A stretch of DNA of 64,000 bases from Maridesulfovibrio sp. (GCF_963678865.1 NZ_OY787459.1:3483501-3547500), one strand, 5' to 3'. Shown: positions 1 to 8,233, counted from the first letter of the stretch. Numbers and translations are program-made. The notes: generated by a model from the sequence alone, not told the origin.

Positions 1-758
1 TCAGGGGTGATGGCAACGTCCACACAGGTGAAATCGAGGTTGAATATGGCCTGCGCTTTACGGGCGAGGTCGATGATTTCCTGCGGGGGATCAACTGGCG
101 CGTATTTGCCGCCGTTTACGGTGGTGGTATTCCATGAGTCGGTGGTTTTGCAGCGGGCGTAAGTGGTCAGATATTCACCGCCGAGAAAGACGATGCCGAG
201 GTCGCTGTCATTGAGGTCGATAGTTTTCTGGATGTACATGGTGTTGTACTCTTTATGGTAATCCTCAATAATCTTACGGGCGTCGGGGCCCGGTTTGAGT
301 ACAAACATCCCCCGGGCCTTGGTGCTGTACAGGGGTTTGAAAACAGCCTCGCCGTATTCTTCAACTGCGGCCAGCGCGTGGTTCACGTCTTCGGTGATGG
401 TGGTCGGAGGCATGGGAATATCGCCGAGCTGGAGGGAAATGGTGCAGGTCAGGCGGTCCAGAACACGCAGGATGGAGTAGGGGGAGGAGAAAAATTTTAC
501 CCCGCGCCCTTCAAGCATGCGTAGCATTTCAAGCCTGTCGAGCAGGTCCGGTGAGTACTGCTTACCGATTTTTTTGATTATCAGCGCGTCATAAGTGGAA
601 AGGTCTTCCCCTTCCACCATGGCCCGTCCTGATGGCAGGTCCAGACGTACATCCTGCATTTCGAAGATTTTTGTCTCGCGACCTGTTTTTTCAGCCACAG
701 CCTTGGCGAGTTGTTCGGATGACCAAGCGCCTTTCAGGCCAATTACACCTATTTTCAT
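1..758 (-). CDS. RimK-like ATP-grasp enzyme of a GAK-type cassette (C-terminus off the left edge)
   Basis: About 252 residues are visible, starting MKIGVIGLKGAWSSEQLAKA and running off the window. The N-terminal part looks like the pre-ATP-grasp domain of RimK/glutathione synthetase-type ligases. The segment with AVFKPLYSTKARGMF (roughly residues 135-150) resembles the lysine and glycine-rich ATP-binding loop of ATP-grasp enzymes, and the following YIQKTI and DLGIVFLGGEYL segments fit that fold. It follows a PhoU-kinase gene by 24 nt, last visible gene of a five-gene minus-strand cassette. From memory of family naming this is the ATP-grasp member of the 'GAK system'; the substrate is unknown to me. 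A carboxylate-amine ligase reaction is an inference from the fold. Confidence 0.75.
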   Translation of the reverse strand, partial: MKIGVIGLKGAWSSEQLAKAVAEKTGRETKIFEMQDVRLDLPSGRAMVEGEDLSTYDALIIKKIGKQYSPDLLDRLEMLRMLEGRGVKFFSSPYSILRVLDRLTCTISLQLGDIPMPPTTITEDVNHALAAVEEYGEAVFKPLYSTKARGMFVLKPGPDARKIIEDYHKEYNTMYIQKTIDLNDSDLGIVFLGGEYLTTYARCKTTDSWNTTTVNGGKYAPVDPPQEIIDLARKAQAIFNLDFTCVDVAITP

Positions 759-782
759 TGTCAGCACCTTTTGTTTTGCTTG

Positions 783-2441
783 TTAGTAATGAAGGATGTC
801 TTCCGGCAGAATAAACTTATCCCACTTGCCGCTGTAGCGGTTCATCTTTTCCAAGAGGAACATGGAGCGGTTGAACATTTCCTTGGCAAAACCGTAATTG
901 AATTCGAAACGGGTGGAAGTATAGAAAGAGCGGGCCAGTGCCAGTGCCATCCTGGCCTGCCATGTGTCATCTTTGTTTTCCTGCGCGAATTCTTCAGTGA
1001 AACTGTACATGCGTGAAATCACCGCATTGATTTTGTTCCTGATGGGACGGTCAAAAACAGGCATGCGGAAACCTGAAACAAGGAAGACCGAGAGGTCCTG
1101 AATGTAGTCGAAATCACGGGAGCGGTGCAGGTCAATGAATCTGACTCTTTCATCTTCGTTACTGTAAACGACATTATTGCAGTTAAAGTCGCCGTGAATG
1201 AATACTGTGAACGGGGCCGGAAGAGTGTTTTCGATACTCGCACATTCATTGAGCAGGGCTTCGGAGGAGACTATTTCCGCAGACCCCATCTGGCTTGCGC
1301 TGCGGTGGAATTCCGGGTGAACCTGCAGCACTCCGTTCTGGCGGGCCTTGAGTTGTTCCATGAAAGTGGTTCGGACCGGCTGATTCTTTTTGGTCGTGGT
1401 CCAGACATGACGCAGGGTCTGTTCAAGGGTGAACAGGGCGTTTTCGAGGTCTGTGTCATCCGAGGTCAGGATCATGGTATCAAGGGTACAGCCGGGCAGA
1501 AACTCGACCAGCATGGAGCCTTTGTTTTCTTCTTTGGTTTCGTGAAAACCGAATATTTCAGGAACCATGCCCGGAAAGCGTGCTCCCCATTCTTCAAGGC
1601 TTCGTTTTTCAAGCTTGATTTTATCCAGATTGCCTTCTTTATAAATACTTCCCTGTGCCACCGGGGGATTGTTACTGTTTTCATCACCTTTGGCCTGAAT
1701 GTGTCCTATGCGGCAACCTGAGCGCGATCCCCAGATTCCTTGAAAGTCGATGTCCGAGAACGAACCATCGTAACCGGAAACGCTCAGGGTTTGTTGCAGT
1801 GATTCAAACTGTTCGATTTTAATGCGTTCTCCGAGGATGGAAAAAATGATTGCCTCGCCGATATTAAGCAGGGAATCACCGATCCGTTCAAGGTAGCGAA
1901 AGATGAACAGGCAGGTCACAAGGTCGGGAATGTTTTTTCCACTGCCCATCTCAGCCATGATGCGGTTGAAATTCTCTTTGTACAGGGAATCCAGACGGTA
2001 TTCTGATTTACATATTTCGAGTGCCAGAGGCATATCCTCATCGCTGAATCCAGCTGCAATTTTTTCTACAGTCTCTTCAATAATATCAAACGCTTCTGAG
2101 CATTCGTAGCGATTTATTTGGCCTTTGTCCTCAAGGTAGGCCATCTGGTTTACAATATTGACGCAATGATCTCCGATACGCTCCAGATTGACCGATGAAA
2201 CTTGAATGGCCCTGATTTTATTAAGCAGCTTGGTATCAAGATCGATGGAACTATTGATCCGCGAGTATGACTTATTCTCGATAACTGTTTTTAGGTTGTC
2301 GATATAGTCGTCGCGGGAGGTGATCTTGCGGAAAAGGGAACGGGAGGGTGAATTTACGAATTCCCGTGTAGCCTTGAGTTGATTTAAGACTTCGATGATA
2401 AGAAACTTGAAGTTCTCATCCAAACCTTCAAAAGTAAGCAT
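783..2441 (-). CDS. PhoU-domain / aminoglycoside-phosphotransferase-like kinase fusion
   Basis: 552 residues. Residues about 1-235 carry two PhoU-like helical repeats, each with an ERIGD motif (NLERIGDHCVNI and YLERIGDSLLNI). Residues about 265-540 look like an APH/choline-kinase-type kinase: HGDFNCNNVV near residue 415 is the catalytic loop and FIDLHRSRDFDY near 434 the metal-binding DxD-like segment. The start lies 2 nt after the stop of the amphi-Trp gene with no clear Shine-Dalgarno, so translation is probably coupled. PhoU domains normally link phosphate transport to signalling, but no pst or pho genes are near. A cytoplasmic small-molecule or protein kinase with a sensing domain is an inference; the substrate is unknown. 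Confidence 0.8.
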   Translation of the reverse strand: MLTFEGLDENFKFLIIEVLNQLKATREFVNSPSRSLFRKITSRDDYIDNLKTVIENKSYSRINSSIDLDTKLLNKIRAIQVSSVNLERIGDHCVNIVNQMAYLEDKGQINRYECSEAFDIIEETVEKIAAGFSDEDMPLALEICKSEYRLDSLYKENFNRIMAEMGSGKNIPDLVTCLFIFRYLERIGDSLLNIGEAIIFSILGERIKIEQFESLQQTLSVSGYDGSFSDIDFQGIWGSRSGCRIGHIQAKGDENSNNPPVAQGSIYKEGNLDKIKLEKRSLEEWGARFPGMVPEIFGFHETKEENKGSMLVEFLPGCTLDTMILTSDDTDLENALFTLEQTLRHVWTTTKKNQPVRTTFMEQLKARQNGVLQVHPEFHRSASQMGSAEIVSSEALLNECASIENTLPAPFTVFIHGDFNCNNVVYSNEDERVRFIDLHRSRDFDYIQDLSVFLVSGFRMPVFDRPIRNKINAVISRMYSFTEEFAQENKDDTWQARMALALARSFYTSTRFEFNYGFAKEMFNRSMFLLEKMNRYSGKWDKFILPEDILHY

Positions 2442-2443
2442 GA

Positions 2444-2716
2444 TTATGTATTGATGTTAAGTGTTTTTACAGTGGGTGATTCATCCCCGTCGGAATCTTT
2501 CCAACCTATTTTAATATTGATTTTGTTGCCGCTTTCCTTGCGCTTGGCTTTTACGGTGAAATTGAGCAGCCCTTCGGGGTGCAGCTCAATTTCGTCGCCG
2601 TTGGTGGAAAGATTGATTGTTCCGGATTCAAAACCGTCAACAAGTGACTGTAGGAAGGTACGGATGCTTTCCGCATCCTGAAGTGATTCAAATACGAATT
2701 TTTTTTCGCTGGCCAT
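2444..2716 (-). CDS. Amphi-Trp domain small protein
   Basis: 90 residues starting MASEKKFVFESL. I chose this start because GGAG lies 7 nt upstream; a longer frame to 2863 has no such site and overlaps the upstream gene. The pattern is an N-terminal helix, SIRTFLQSLVDGFESG, then two amphipathic strands ending in KINIKIGWKD with a conserved-looking tryptophan near residue 72. This matches what I recall of the amphi-Trp domain, a small family found with GAK genes and also in archaea. No enzymatic motif is visible, so a binding or scaffold role is the likeliest inference. It lies between the PHP-like gene and the PhoU-kinase gene in the same transcription direction. Confidence 0.7.
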   Translation of the reverse strand: MASEKKFVFESLQDAESIRTFLQSLVDGFESGTINLSTNGDEIELHPEGLLNFTVKAKRKESGNKINIKIGWKDSDGDESPTVKTLNINT

Positions 2717-2813
2717 CAGATTTCTCCATAAGATGTTTTGCTGCTTACTAGCACTATGTGTAACATGAATGATTGCAGCAATGTAACGATTTGATGACGA
2801 AGAGGTTGTCCAG

Positions 2814-3956
2814 CTAACCGGCCATGCGTGCTTTATACTCTTCAATGACTGAGGGACGGTCAATTCCGGCTACAATCAGTTTTTTTCTGATATTCAGATC
2901 ATCCCATGCGGGTTGCAAACCTATTTCACGGGCGGCTTTGGCTGAGTCCTGAGTATCCAGCGGTTTGGTTTTTTCGCTCATGTGGCAGTCATCACCCATG
3001 AAAATGAGTAATTCCTTGTCCCCGCCGGTGCGGGAGGCGTTCTGTTCATTGACCACGGAAATAAGGAAATCAGTGTAACGCTGGGATTGCGGATTCCAGA
3101 CTTCAATGCCGTCCACATCATATTTTGCCAGCAGAATAGGCCAGAACTCTTCCGGGTGGGGGATGACCACGCAACCGCCAAGAGAGCGCGCTTCTTCAAT
3201 CACTTCGGTAGCCCGGTAGAAGAATTTAAGTGAAAAGTCGGCTTTGACCAGCTTTTTAACCTCCTTGAGGTAAGCCTGTATGCGGTTGATCAGGTTGTCG
3301 CCGTATTTGGGGCGCATGGCGTCGAAATAGTTACGCAGCAGTTTGTTCTTTATGGAATCCTTGGGTACGGTGGACCACTCTTGATCAAGCATGGTCTGGA
3401 TCTTGGTTACATAGACCCGGACCATCTCCACGAGGTCTTCATCTGCACCGGTGGATTTAGCCGCTTTTGCAATGCGATCCTCCATGGGTTTGGTGATGGT
3501 GTCCATGTATTCAAAAAGTTGTGAGGAACGGTATTTGAAAGTGTGGGACAGCATGGATTTAAGTACGTGCGCTTCTTCAACTTTTTCATTTTCAAAGTGG
3601 AGCAGGAGCTGTACTTTCTGATTGAATCCGCTTGCATAGCAGTCCACTTCAACTCCGGTGTAATCACCGTAACTCATGAGAACGTTATGCTGGGTGGGTA
3701 TCATCAGCTTGTCGTGAACATTGGGGAACATCTTCTCCACGCGCTGGGTGATGTACTTGAATGGCACGAATTCAGGATGCCAGTGAACGGCCAGCAGGTT
3801 TTCCTGCCGGGCGTATATTTTGGAAGGTGTAACCACCTGCTCAATCTGCCAGTCGGCAAGTTCAGTTGAGATTACTTCGTGGAACCTCTGGCGGTCCTCA
3901 TCCGAGATTTCGGGGGAAACTTTTACTGCCGCTGGGCAGGAAGCTGCTGCGTTCAT
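2814..3956 (-). CDS. PHP-superfamily-like metal hydrolase of the GAK-type cassette
   Basis: 380 residues. Candidate metal-ligand clusters are spaced as in PHP-type (polymerase and histidinol phosphatase) barrels: HWHPE near residues 57-61, PHPEEF near 265-270 followed by DGIEVWNP, and GDDCHMSE near 319-326. A central charged helical region (about 140-235) is longer than in small PHP enzymes. There is no signal peptide, so it should be cytoplasmic. It sits 48 nt downstream of the XXXCH-protein gene and 97 nt upstream of the amphi-Trp gene, all one way. The PHP assignment rests on motif spacing only. A phosphoesterase activity is inference, and I do not recognise a characterised homologue. Confidence 0.6.
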   Translation of the reverse strand: MNAAASCPAAVKVSPEISDEDRQRFHEVISTELADWQIEQVVTPSKIYARQENLLAVHWHPEFVPFKYITQRVEKMFPNVHDKLMIPTQHNVLMSYGDYTGVEVDCYASGFNQKVQLLLHFENEKVEEAHVLKSMLSHTFKYRSSQLFEYMDTITKPMEDRIAKAAKSTGADEDLVEMVRVYVTKIQTMLDQEWSTVPKDSIKNKLLRNYFDAMRPKYGDNLINRIQAYLKEVKKLVKADFSLKFFYRATEVIEEARSLGGCVVIPHPEEFWPILLAKYDVDGIEVWNPQSQRYTDFLISVVNEQNASRTGGDKELLIFMGDDCHMSEKTKPLDTQDSAKAAREIGLQPAWDDLNIRKKLIVAGIDRPSVIEEYKARMAG

Positions 3957-4004
3957 TTTTTTATTCGTCCTGTTTTTGGGGGCTGTTTGGATTAAATTTT
4001 TGTT

Positions 4005-4559
4005 TCAGTCGTACTTTGCGTGGCATCTGGTTTTCATGTGGTTCAACTCATCGCATGCTGCATGAGTCTTCTCCACGTCACCTTCATCGAATGCTTTTTG
4101 GAATGCGTTGCAAAGCGCGATGTATTCTTCATAATACTCATCACCCAACCCCTTATCCTCGTCTGTGACCATGAGTCGGGAGTCATCGATAAATTCCTGC
4201 ACAACCTCAGCCGGGGGAAGTTCTCCGGAATGCAGGGTTTTGAAAATTATCTTGAATGATTTCCTCATTTTCTTTTTCAAGTTGCTGTATTTGGGCTTTG
4301 CCGGAGTAGACGAATCTCCTGATACCGCTTCAGGGGCAGGACCAATGGAAAACTCTTTGGAAGGTTTAGCTTTGATTTTGATTACTGTCTGACCTTGTTC
4401 ATTGCGGATATTCATCTTAAGTTTTTCAAAGCCTTCAATGGATGCGAGGTAAGCGTCTTCATCTGTGGCACCATTTTCTATTGCTGAAGCCATTTTGCGG
4501 AGAAAACCAGGTAATTCCTCTGCACTTATCATTCTTTCGATTTTATTTTCTTTTCCCAT
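4005..4559 (-). CDS. XXXCH-type GAK-system protein
   Basis: 184 residues, lysine and glutamate rich, no membrane segment. Residues about 1-70 resemble the start of amphi-Trp-type proteins (ISAEELPGFLRKMASAIENG, then KLKMNIRNEQGQTVIKIKAK). A Ser/Pro-rich linker follows, then a helical C-terminal half ending TRCHAKYD, where Cys179-His180 sit at the very end. That terminal CH after a helical stretch fits the XXXCH family that I recall being named with GAK genes. It resembles half of a c-type haem motif but lacks the first cysteine and any signal peptide. It is the first gene of the cassette, directly behind the candidate promoter at 4617-4646. Confidence 0.65.
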   Translation of the reverse strand: MGKENKIERMISAEELPGFLRKMASAIENGATDEDAYLASIEGFEKLKMNIRNEQGQTVIKIKAKPSKEFSIGPAPEAVSGDSSTPAKPKYSNLKKKMRKSFKIIFKTLHSGELPPAEVVQEFIDDSRLMVTDEDKGLGDEYYEEYIALCNAFQKAFDEGDVEKTHAACDELNHMKTRCHAKYD

Positions 4560-4616
4560 AACTGCGCTCCGGCTTGTTCTGCGGTTTTTGTTTATCCCAT
4601 CAGTATGTATCTGATC

Positions 4617-4646
4617 AGTATATCATAAAAGTTGCGATATTGTTAC
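4617..4646 (-). promoter_or_regulatory. Candidate sigma-70 promoter of the GAK-type cassette
   Basis: On the minus strand GTAACA (4641-4646) and TATACT (4617-4622) are 18 nt apart, about 58 nt upstream of the first gene. The -10 region overlaps the palindrome CTGATCAG, and ATACTGAT occurs twice within about 20 nt, which could be an operator. This is pattern matching only. Confidence 0.4.
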
Positions 4647-4753
4647 GTTTTTGTGACCAAGTATGGTGATGAAAAATAAAGATACAGAGCTGGATTGATC
4701 AGGTATTATGTATGGTACACCCAAGAGGTGGGACAAGGCCAGCATGAATTTCT

Positions 4754-4791
4754 AAAAAAACCCGGAACCATCTTGGATTCCGGGTTTTTTT
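4754..4791 (-). terminator. Rho-independent terminator after the HD-domain gene
   Basis: CCCGGAA (4761-4767) pairs with TTCCGGG (4778-4784) and is flanked by A7 on the left and T7 on the right, so it can end transcription in either direction. It lies 22 nt beyond the end of the HD gene. Confidence 0.85.
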
Positions 4792-4813
4792 GCTGTGAGT
4801 CAGGGTGGGAAAT

Positions 4814-5347
4814 TTATTCTTCGGCAATAGCCAGCTCTTCGAGGTTCTTGCCTGTTTCCTGCTCAATGGATGTCTTGATGCGCAGGGCGTTTTCTTTGCT
4901 GTGTTTCAATTGGGACAGCAACCGGGCGTCGGTGCAGGATTTAATTTTATGGTCAAACATATAAACAACGGTAACCATCTGTTCGCCTTTGACCAATTTG
5001 TCGGCAATAAAGACGATTTCCTTTTCCGTAACCGGGAGCTCTCCCGAGTATTCAATATTATTATGGGCAGCAATAATATCCGCTACTTCGCCATAGCCTT
5101 GTTTTCGCACTATCTCTGCTCCGGCGGAAGCATGTTCCGGTTGTCCTTTGGCTATGTCGTGCAGCAGGGCAGCAGCCGTAATCAGAGCCAGATTCGGGCC
5201 TCTATCGCGCAGCCATTTCAGGTCGCGCCCGATGCGTCTTGCTACATCGCGGACTATTCGTGAGTGCTTAACGGTCTTTTCCGGGGTATTGCAGGAGGCA
5301 AGGAGCTGTTCACATTGTTCGGGGGTTGGGATGTTGGGATGTGTCAA
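4814..5347 (-). CDS. HD-domain phosphohydrolase
   Basis: 177 residues from a TTG start; AAGGAA lies about 8 nt upstream. The HD fold is marked by HSRIVRDVARRI (first His, near residue 28), LLHDIAKG (the HD pair near 63-64) and IIAAHN (near 90), with FIADKLVKGEQM toward the end, as in single-domain HD hydrolases. These are metal-dependent cytoplasmic phosphohydrolases acting on nucleotides or other phosphorylated metabolites; the substrate here cannot be told. It is a single-gene unit with its own terminator, between the GAK-type cassette and the LysR gene, and no functional link to either is evident. Confidence 0.85.
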   Translation of the reverse strand: MTHPNIPTPEQCEQLLASCNTPEKTVKHSRIVRDVARRIGRDLKWLRDRGPNLALITAAALLHDIAKGQPEHASAGAEIVRKQGYGEVADIIAAHNNIEYSGELPVTEKEIVFIADKLVKGEQMVTVVYMFDHKIKSCTDARLLSQLKHSKENALRIKTSIEQETGKNLEELAIAEE

Positions 5348-5446
5348 CTATAGGTTCCTTCTGATTGTATGATTTCGGTTCAGAAAAGATTGAAGAAATA
5401 AAATTACCGGGCAATGTCAAGGTTTCCCGATTGATAAAAGTTGCGG

Positions 5447-6343
5447 TCAGGCTGAATTCCTTTCAATCCGTTCCCGGTAAAATTCAATAAAATTCTGCAC
5501 CAGCGGGGTTATGCGTTCGGGATTCCAGATCATGCCGATTTCGAAGGGGGGCAGCTCTATTTCCAAGGGTTTGAGGGCGATGCCGTCGGGAATGGTTCCT
5601 GCGGAATCACTGTTGATTACTGTCCAGCCGTGTCCGGCAGCCACAAACACGTTTCCGGTGTGCTTACGCTCATACTGCATGCCGATTTTCAGCTCGAGGT
5701 CTTTTTCGGCGAAAATGCGCTGCATCTCTTTTACGCGCATGCGGCAGTATGAATCTGTGCTGCAAATGTAAGGCAGTTCTGAAATATCCTTCAAGGTCAG
5801 TACATCCTTTTTTGCCAGCGGGTGGTTGGCGGGGATGGCAGCACAGGTTCTGGAATTGTGTACGATCATACTTTCGAGACCCTTGGTGTCGACCAGATTC
5901 ATGGTAACAAAACCCACATGGCGGGTTCCTTCCTTGACTGCATTGACTTGGAAATATGTATTTTCATCATGTAGGCAGACCTCCACATCAGGATATTGCC
6001 CGATGAAATCACCCATTATGTGCGGGAATGCCGAAGACAGGGCCAGATAAATGAAGCTTATCTTCAGCTTGCCTGCAGTTCCGTTTCCCATTGCTTGCAA
6101 TGTTGTTTTGGAACGGTCCATGACGGCCAACATCTCCTTGGCTTCTTTCAGGAAATACCTGCCTTCTTCTGTAAGCTCAACCTTACGGTTGGTGCGCTTG
6201 AAAAGCGTAACTTCAAGCTCCTCCTCAAGCTTTTGAATTTGTCTGCTGAGCGGAGGTTGTTGAATATGGAGTTTTTCCGCTGCTTTTCCGAAATGAAGTT
6301 CCTCTGCAAGAGCTTTGAAATACCGAAGTTGACGTATTCTCAC
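5447..6343 (-). CDS. LysR-family transcriptional regulator
   Basis: 298 residues, standard length for the family. The N-terminal winged helix-turn-helix reads MRIRQLRYFKALAEELHFGKAAEKL followed by QPPLSRQIQKLEEELEVTLF, a textbook LysR start. The rest is the two-lobed effector-binding domain. It is divergently transcribed from the small secreted protein at 6441 with 97 nt between the starts, the usual arrangement for a LysR regulator that controls its neighbour and itself. Likely targets are therefore the 6441 and 6870 genes. The inducer is unknown. Confidence 0.92.
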   Translation of the reverse strand: MRIRQLRYFKALAEELHFGKAAEKLHIQQPPLSRQIQKLEEELEVTLFKRTNRKVELTEEGRYFLKEAKEMLAVMDRSKTTLQAMGNGTAGKLKISFIYLALSSAFPHIMGDFIGQYPDVEVCLHDENTYFQVNAVKEGTRHVGFVTMNLVDTKGLESMIVHNSRTCAAIPANHPLAKKDVLTLKDISELPYICSTDSYCRMRVKEMQRIFAEKDLELKIGMQYERKHTGNVFVAAGHGWTVINSDSAGTIPDGIALKPLEIELPPFEIGMIWNPERITPLVQNFIEFYRERIERNSA

Positions 6344-6440
6344 AATGATACCTTTTAGGTCTTAAAAATGGATTAAATGGTATTGGATTTGTATTATATC
6401 TTGCCGTAGCTTAAATCAAACACAAATTGGAGTTCTTAAA

Positions 6441-6854
6441 ATGTATGGACAATATTTTTCAGATTTTGTGCGTCGAGGTGCTGTAACGGCCTTATTTGTG
6501 ATGCTTTTTATGGGATTGATCGTGGAATATTCTGTTGCGGGGATGCTGGTGGCAGAAGGTAAACATAGTCATTACGTCGCCAATCAGGAAGAGGGCGTTG
6601 TCTATATTGTGTATGGCGATGGAGAGTGGGTTCAGTTCGCGGACGGATTCGGGTATATCAGCGGGCTTTGCTCTGCTCCCGACAAATCTCTTTATGTTCT
6701 GTCCGGATCGCAGCGCAGGCTGTATCGAGTAGCCGCTGACGGCATGGTGCAGACGGTCTGCAAGGTCGGTTCCTCACCTCAGGCTATTTTTGTGGATCGG
6801 GACGGGGATGTGAAATTTGTGCAGCGCAAGGGCGTTGTGACTGAGATTAAGTAG
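6441..6854 (+). CDS. Small exported NHL/beta-propeller-like protein
   Basis: 137 residues. A hydrophobic segment near residues 14-34 (AVTALFVMLFMGLIVEYSVAG) is a signal peptide or anchor. The rest contains repeats of the type found in NHL or SMP-30 propellers: VVYIVYGDGEWVQFADGF, then ISGLCSAPDKSLYVLSG, then RRLYRVAADGMVQTV, then PQAIFVDRDGDVKFV. Only about three blades would fit, too few for a closed propeller, so it may oligomerise or be a reduced paralogue. It is 15 nt upstream of the ferredoxin-nitroreductase gene and divergent from a LysR gene. Function unknown. Confidence 0.65.
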   Translation: MYGQYFSDFVRRGAVTALFVMLFMGLIVEYSVAGMLVAEGKHSHYVANQEEGVVYIVYGDGEWVQFADGFGYISGLCSAPDKSLYVLSGSQRRLYRVAADGMVQTVCKVGSSPQAIFVDRDGDVKFVQRKGVVTEIK

Positions 6855-6869
6855 ATAGGACAACCTCTT

Positions 6870-7676
6870 ATGTTGATTAAAGTGGATACAGATAGCTGTG
6901 TGCAGTGCGGAATTTGTGTGAAAGCATGTCCTGTGGGAGTGATTACATTCGGTAATTCAGGGCCGGAGGCTCTTTCCGAAAATGGTTGTAACCGTTGCGG
7001 GCATTGCGTTGCTGTCTGCCCGAAGGATGCTCTTAGGCATAGATATGTGGATATTTCAAAGCAGAAGGTTATTGATTCGTATCCTGTTATTGATGCGGAA
7101 ACGGCCGAAAACTTTTTGCGTTCCCGACGTTCAATCCGGTATTACAAAAAGAAGTCAGTGCCTCGTGAGCAACTTCTTCAACTTGTTGATATTGCCCGAT
7201 TCGCACCCTCAGCCAGCAATTCGCAGAGCGTTTCATACTATATAATTGAGAACCGCACTGTGCTGGATGAGTTGCTGGAGTCAGTTATGGAGTGGATGGA
7301 AAAGCAGATTGCAACAGGTGAGTTTCATCATAGTTTTCCGATTCACGTAGATTCATGGAAGAATGGAAAGGATCCTGTTTTTAGGGGGGCTCCCCATCTT
7401 ATTGTTGCCGCTGCTCCTAGGGAATTAAAGAATAGGCGTGACAATACCGTGCTCAACTTGGCCTATCTGGAATTGTATGCCGGATCTGCAGGTCTCGGCA
7501 GTTGCTGGGCCGGTCTTTTTGAGTTTTTTGCAGCTGATAATGAAGAGTTTGTTTCCAAGCGGTTGGGATTGAAAAAAGGGCTGGTTCTGAGCGGAGCTGT
7601 AATGGTCGGATTTTCTGCTGAACGGTATTTAAAGCTTGTGGAGCGAAATCAGCTTCAGGTTTCATGGGTGGAATGA
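6870..7676 (+). CDS. Ferredoxin-nitroreductase fusion protein
   Basis: 268 residues. The N-terminal 70 residues are a 2[4Fe-4S] ferredoxin with CVQCGICVKACP and CNRCGHCVAVCP. The remainder is a nitroreductase-family FMN domain starting at the SRRSIRYYKK motif (near 88) and RFAPSASNSQ (near 110). The fusion, common in anaerobes, would feed electrons from cytoplasmic reductants straight to the FMN enzyme; the physiological substrate is unknown. AGGA precedes the start by about 9 nt. It probably forms a two-gene operon with the upstream exported protein and ends at the terminator at 7701. Confidence 0.9.
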   Translation: MLIKVDTDSCVQCGICVKACPVGVITFGNSGPEALSENGCNRCGHCVAVCPKDALRHRYVDISKQKVIDSYPVIDAETAENFLRSRRSIRYYKKKSVPREQLLQLVDIARFAPSASNSQSVSYYIIENRTVLDELLESVMEWMEKQIATGEFHHSFPIHVDSWKNGKDPVFRGAPHLIVAAAPRELKNRRDNTVLNLAYLELYAGSAGLGSCWAGLFEFFAADNEEFVSKRLGLKKGLVLSGAVMVGFSAERYLKLVERNQLQVSWVE

Positions 7677-7700
7677 TTTTGCGGAATGTTTCCGTAAAGA

Positions 7701-7737
7701 AAAAAAGGATTGAATCTTGCGATTCAATCCTTTTTTT
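7701..7737 (+). terminator. Terminator of the nitroreductase operon, also facing the tRNA array
   Basis: A 16-bp hairpin (7701-7716 with 7721-7736, loop TTGC) with A6 before and T7 after, so it can serve both strands. The opposing minus-strand tRNA array ends only 9 nt away. Confidence 0.9.
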
Positions 7738-7745
7738 ATGAAAAG

Positions 7746-7823
7746 TGGCGTCCCCAAGGGGATTTGAACCCCTGTCGCCTGCGTGAAAGGCAGGTGTCCT
7801 GGGCCAGGCTAGACGATGGGGAC
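7746..7823 (-). tRNA. tRNA-Glu (TTC), copy 1
   Basis: The acceptor stem GTCCCCA/TGGGGAC, the anticodon arm CCTGC-CTTTCAC-GCAGG with anticodon TTC, and a T-arm with GGTTCAAATCC are all intact. CCA is encoded (7746-7748). It is identical to the other four copies in the window. Confidence 0.96.
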
Positions 7824-7919
7824 GCATCTAAAATAGCTACCTGCTTCAGTGGCCTGAATCACTTTTGGCGAAGCGGGATTTTTATATAAAGACCTGTCTA
7901 TGCAAGTCGTTTTTACTGA

Positions 7920-7997
7920 TGGCGTCCCCAAGGGGATTTGAACCCCTGTCGCCTGCGTGAAAGGCAGGTGTCCTGGGCCAGGCTAGACGATGGGGAC
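7920..7997 (-). tRNA. tRNA-Glu (TTC), copy 2
   Basis: Same 78-nt sequence as copy 1, with encoded CCA. The 95-96 nt spacers on either side of this gene are nearly identical to each other, so it lies in a recent tandem duplication. Confidence 0.96.
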
Positions 7998-8092
7998 GCA
8001 TCTAAAATAGTTACCAGCTTCAGTGGCCTGAATCACTTTTGGCGAAGCGGGATTTTATATAAAGACCTGACTATGCAAGTCGTTTTTACTGA

Positions 8093-8170
8093 TGGCGTCC
8101 CCAAGGGGATTTGAACCCCTGTCGCCTGCGTGAAAGGCAGGTGTCCTGGGCCAGGCTAGACGATGGGGAC
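8093..8170 (-). tRNA. tRNA-Glu (TTC), copy 3
   Basis: Same 78-nt sequence as copies 1 and 2, with encoded CCA. It is transcribed after the tRNA-Gln at 8234-8308. Confidence 0.96.
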
Positions 8171-8233
8171 GCATCTGTATAAAAGACCCGCTTCAGTAGC
8201 CTGATACTTAATGAAGCGGGTAAAAATTTTTGC

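Noticed and set aside
2717..2863. Longer start for the amphi-Trp protein
   Set aside because: The extension overlaps the PHP-like gene and has no ribosome site, whereas GGAG precedes ATG 2716.
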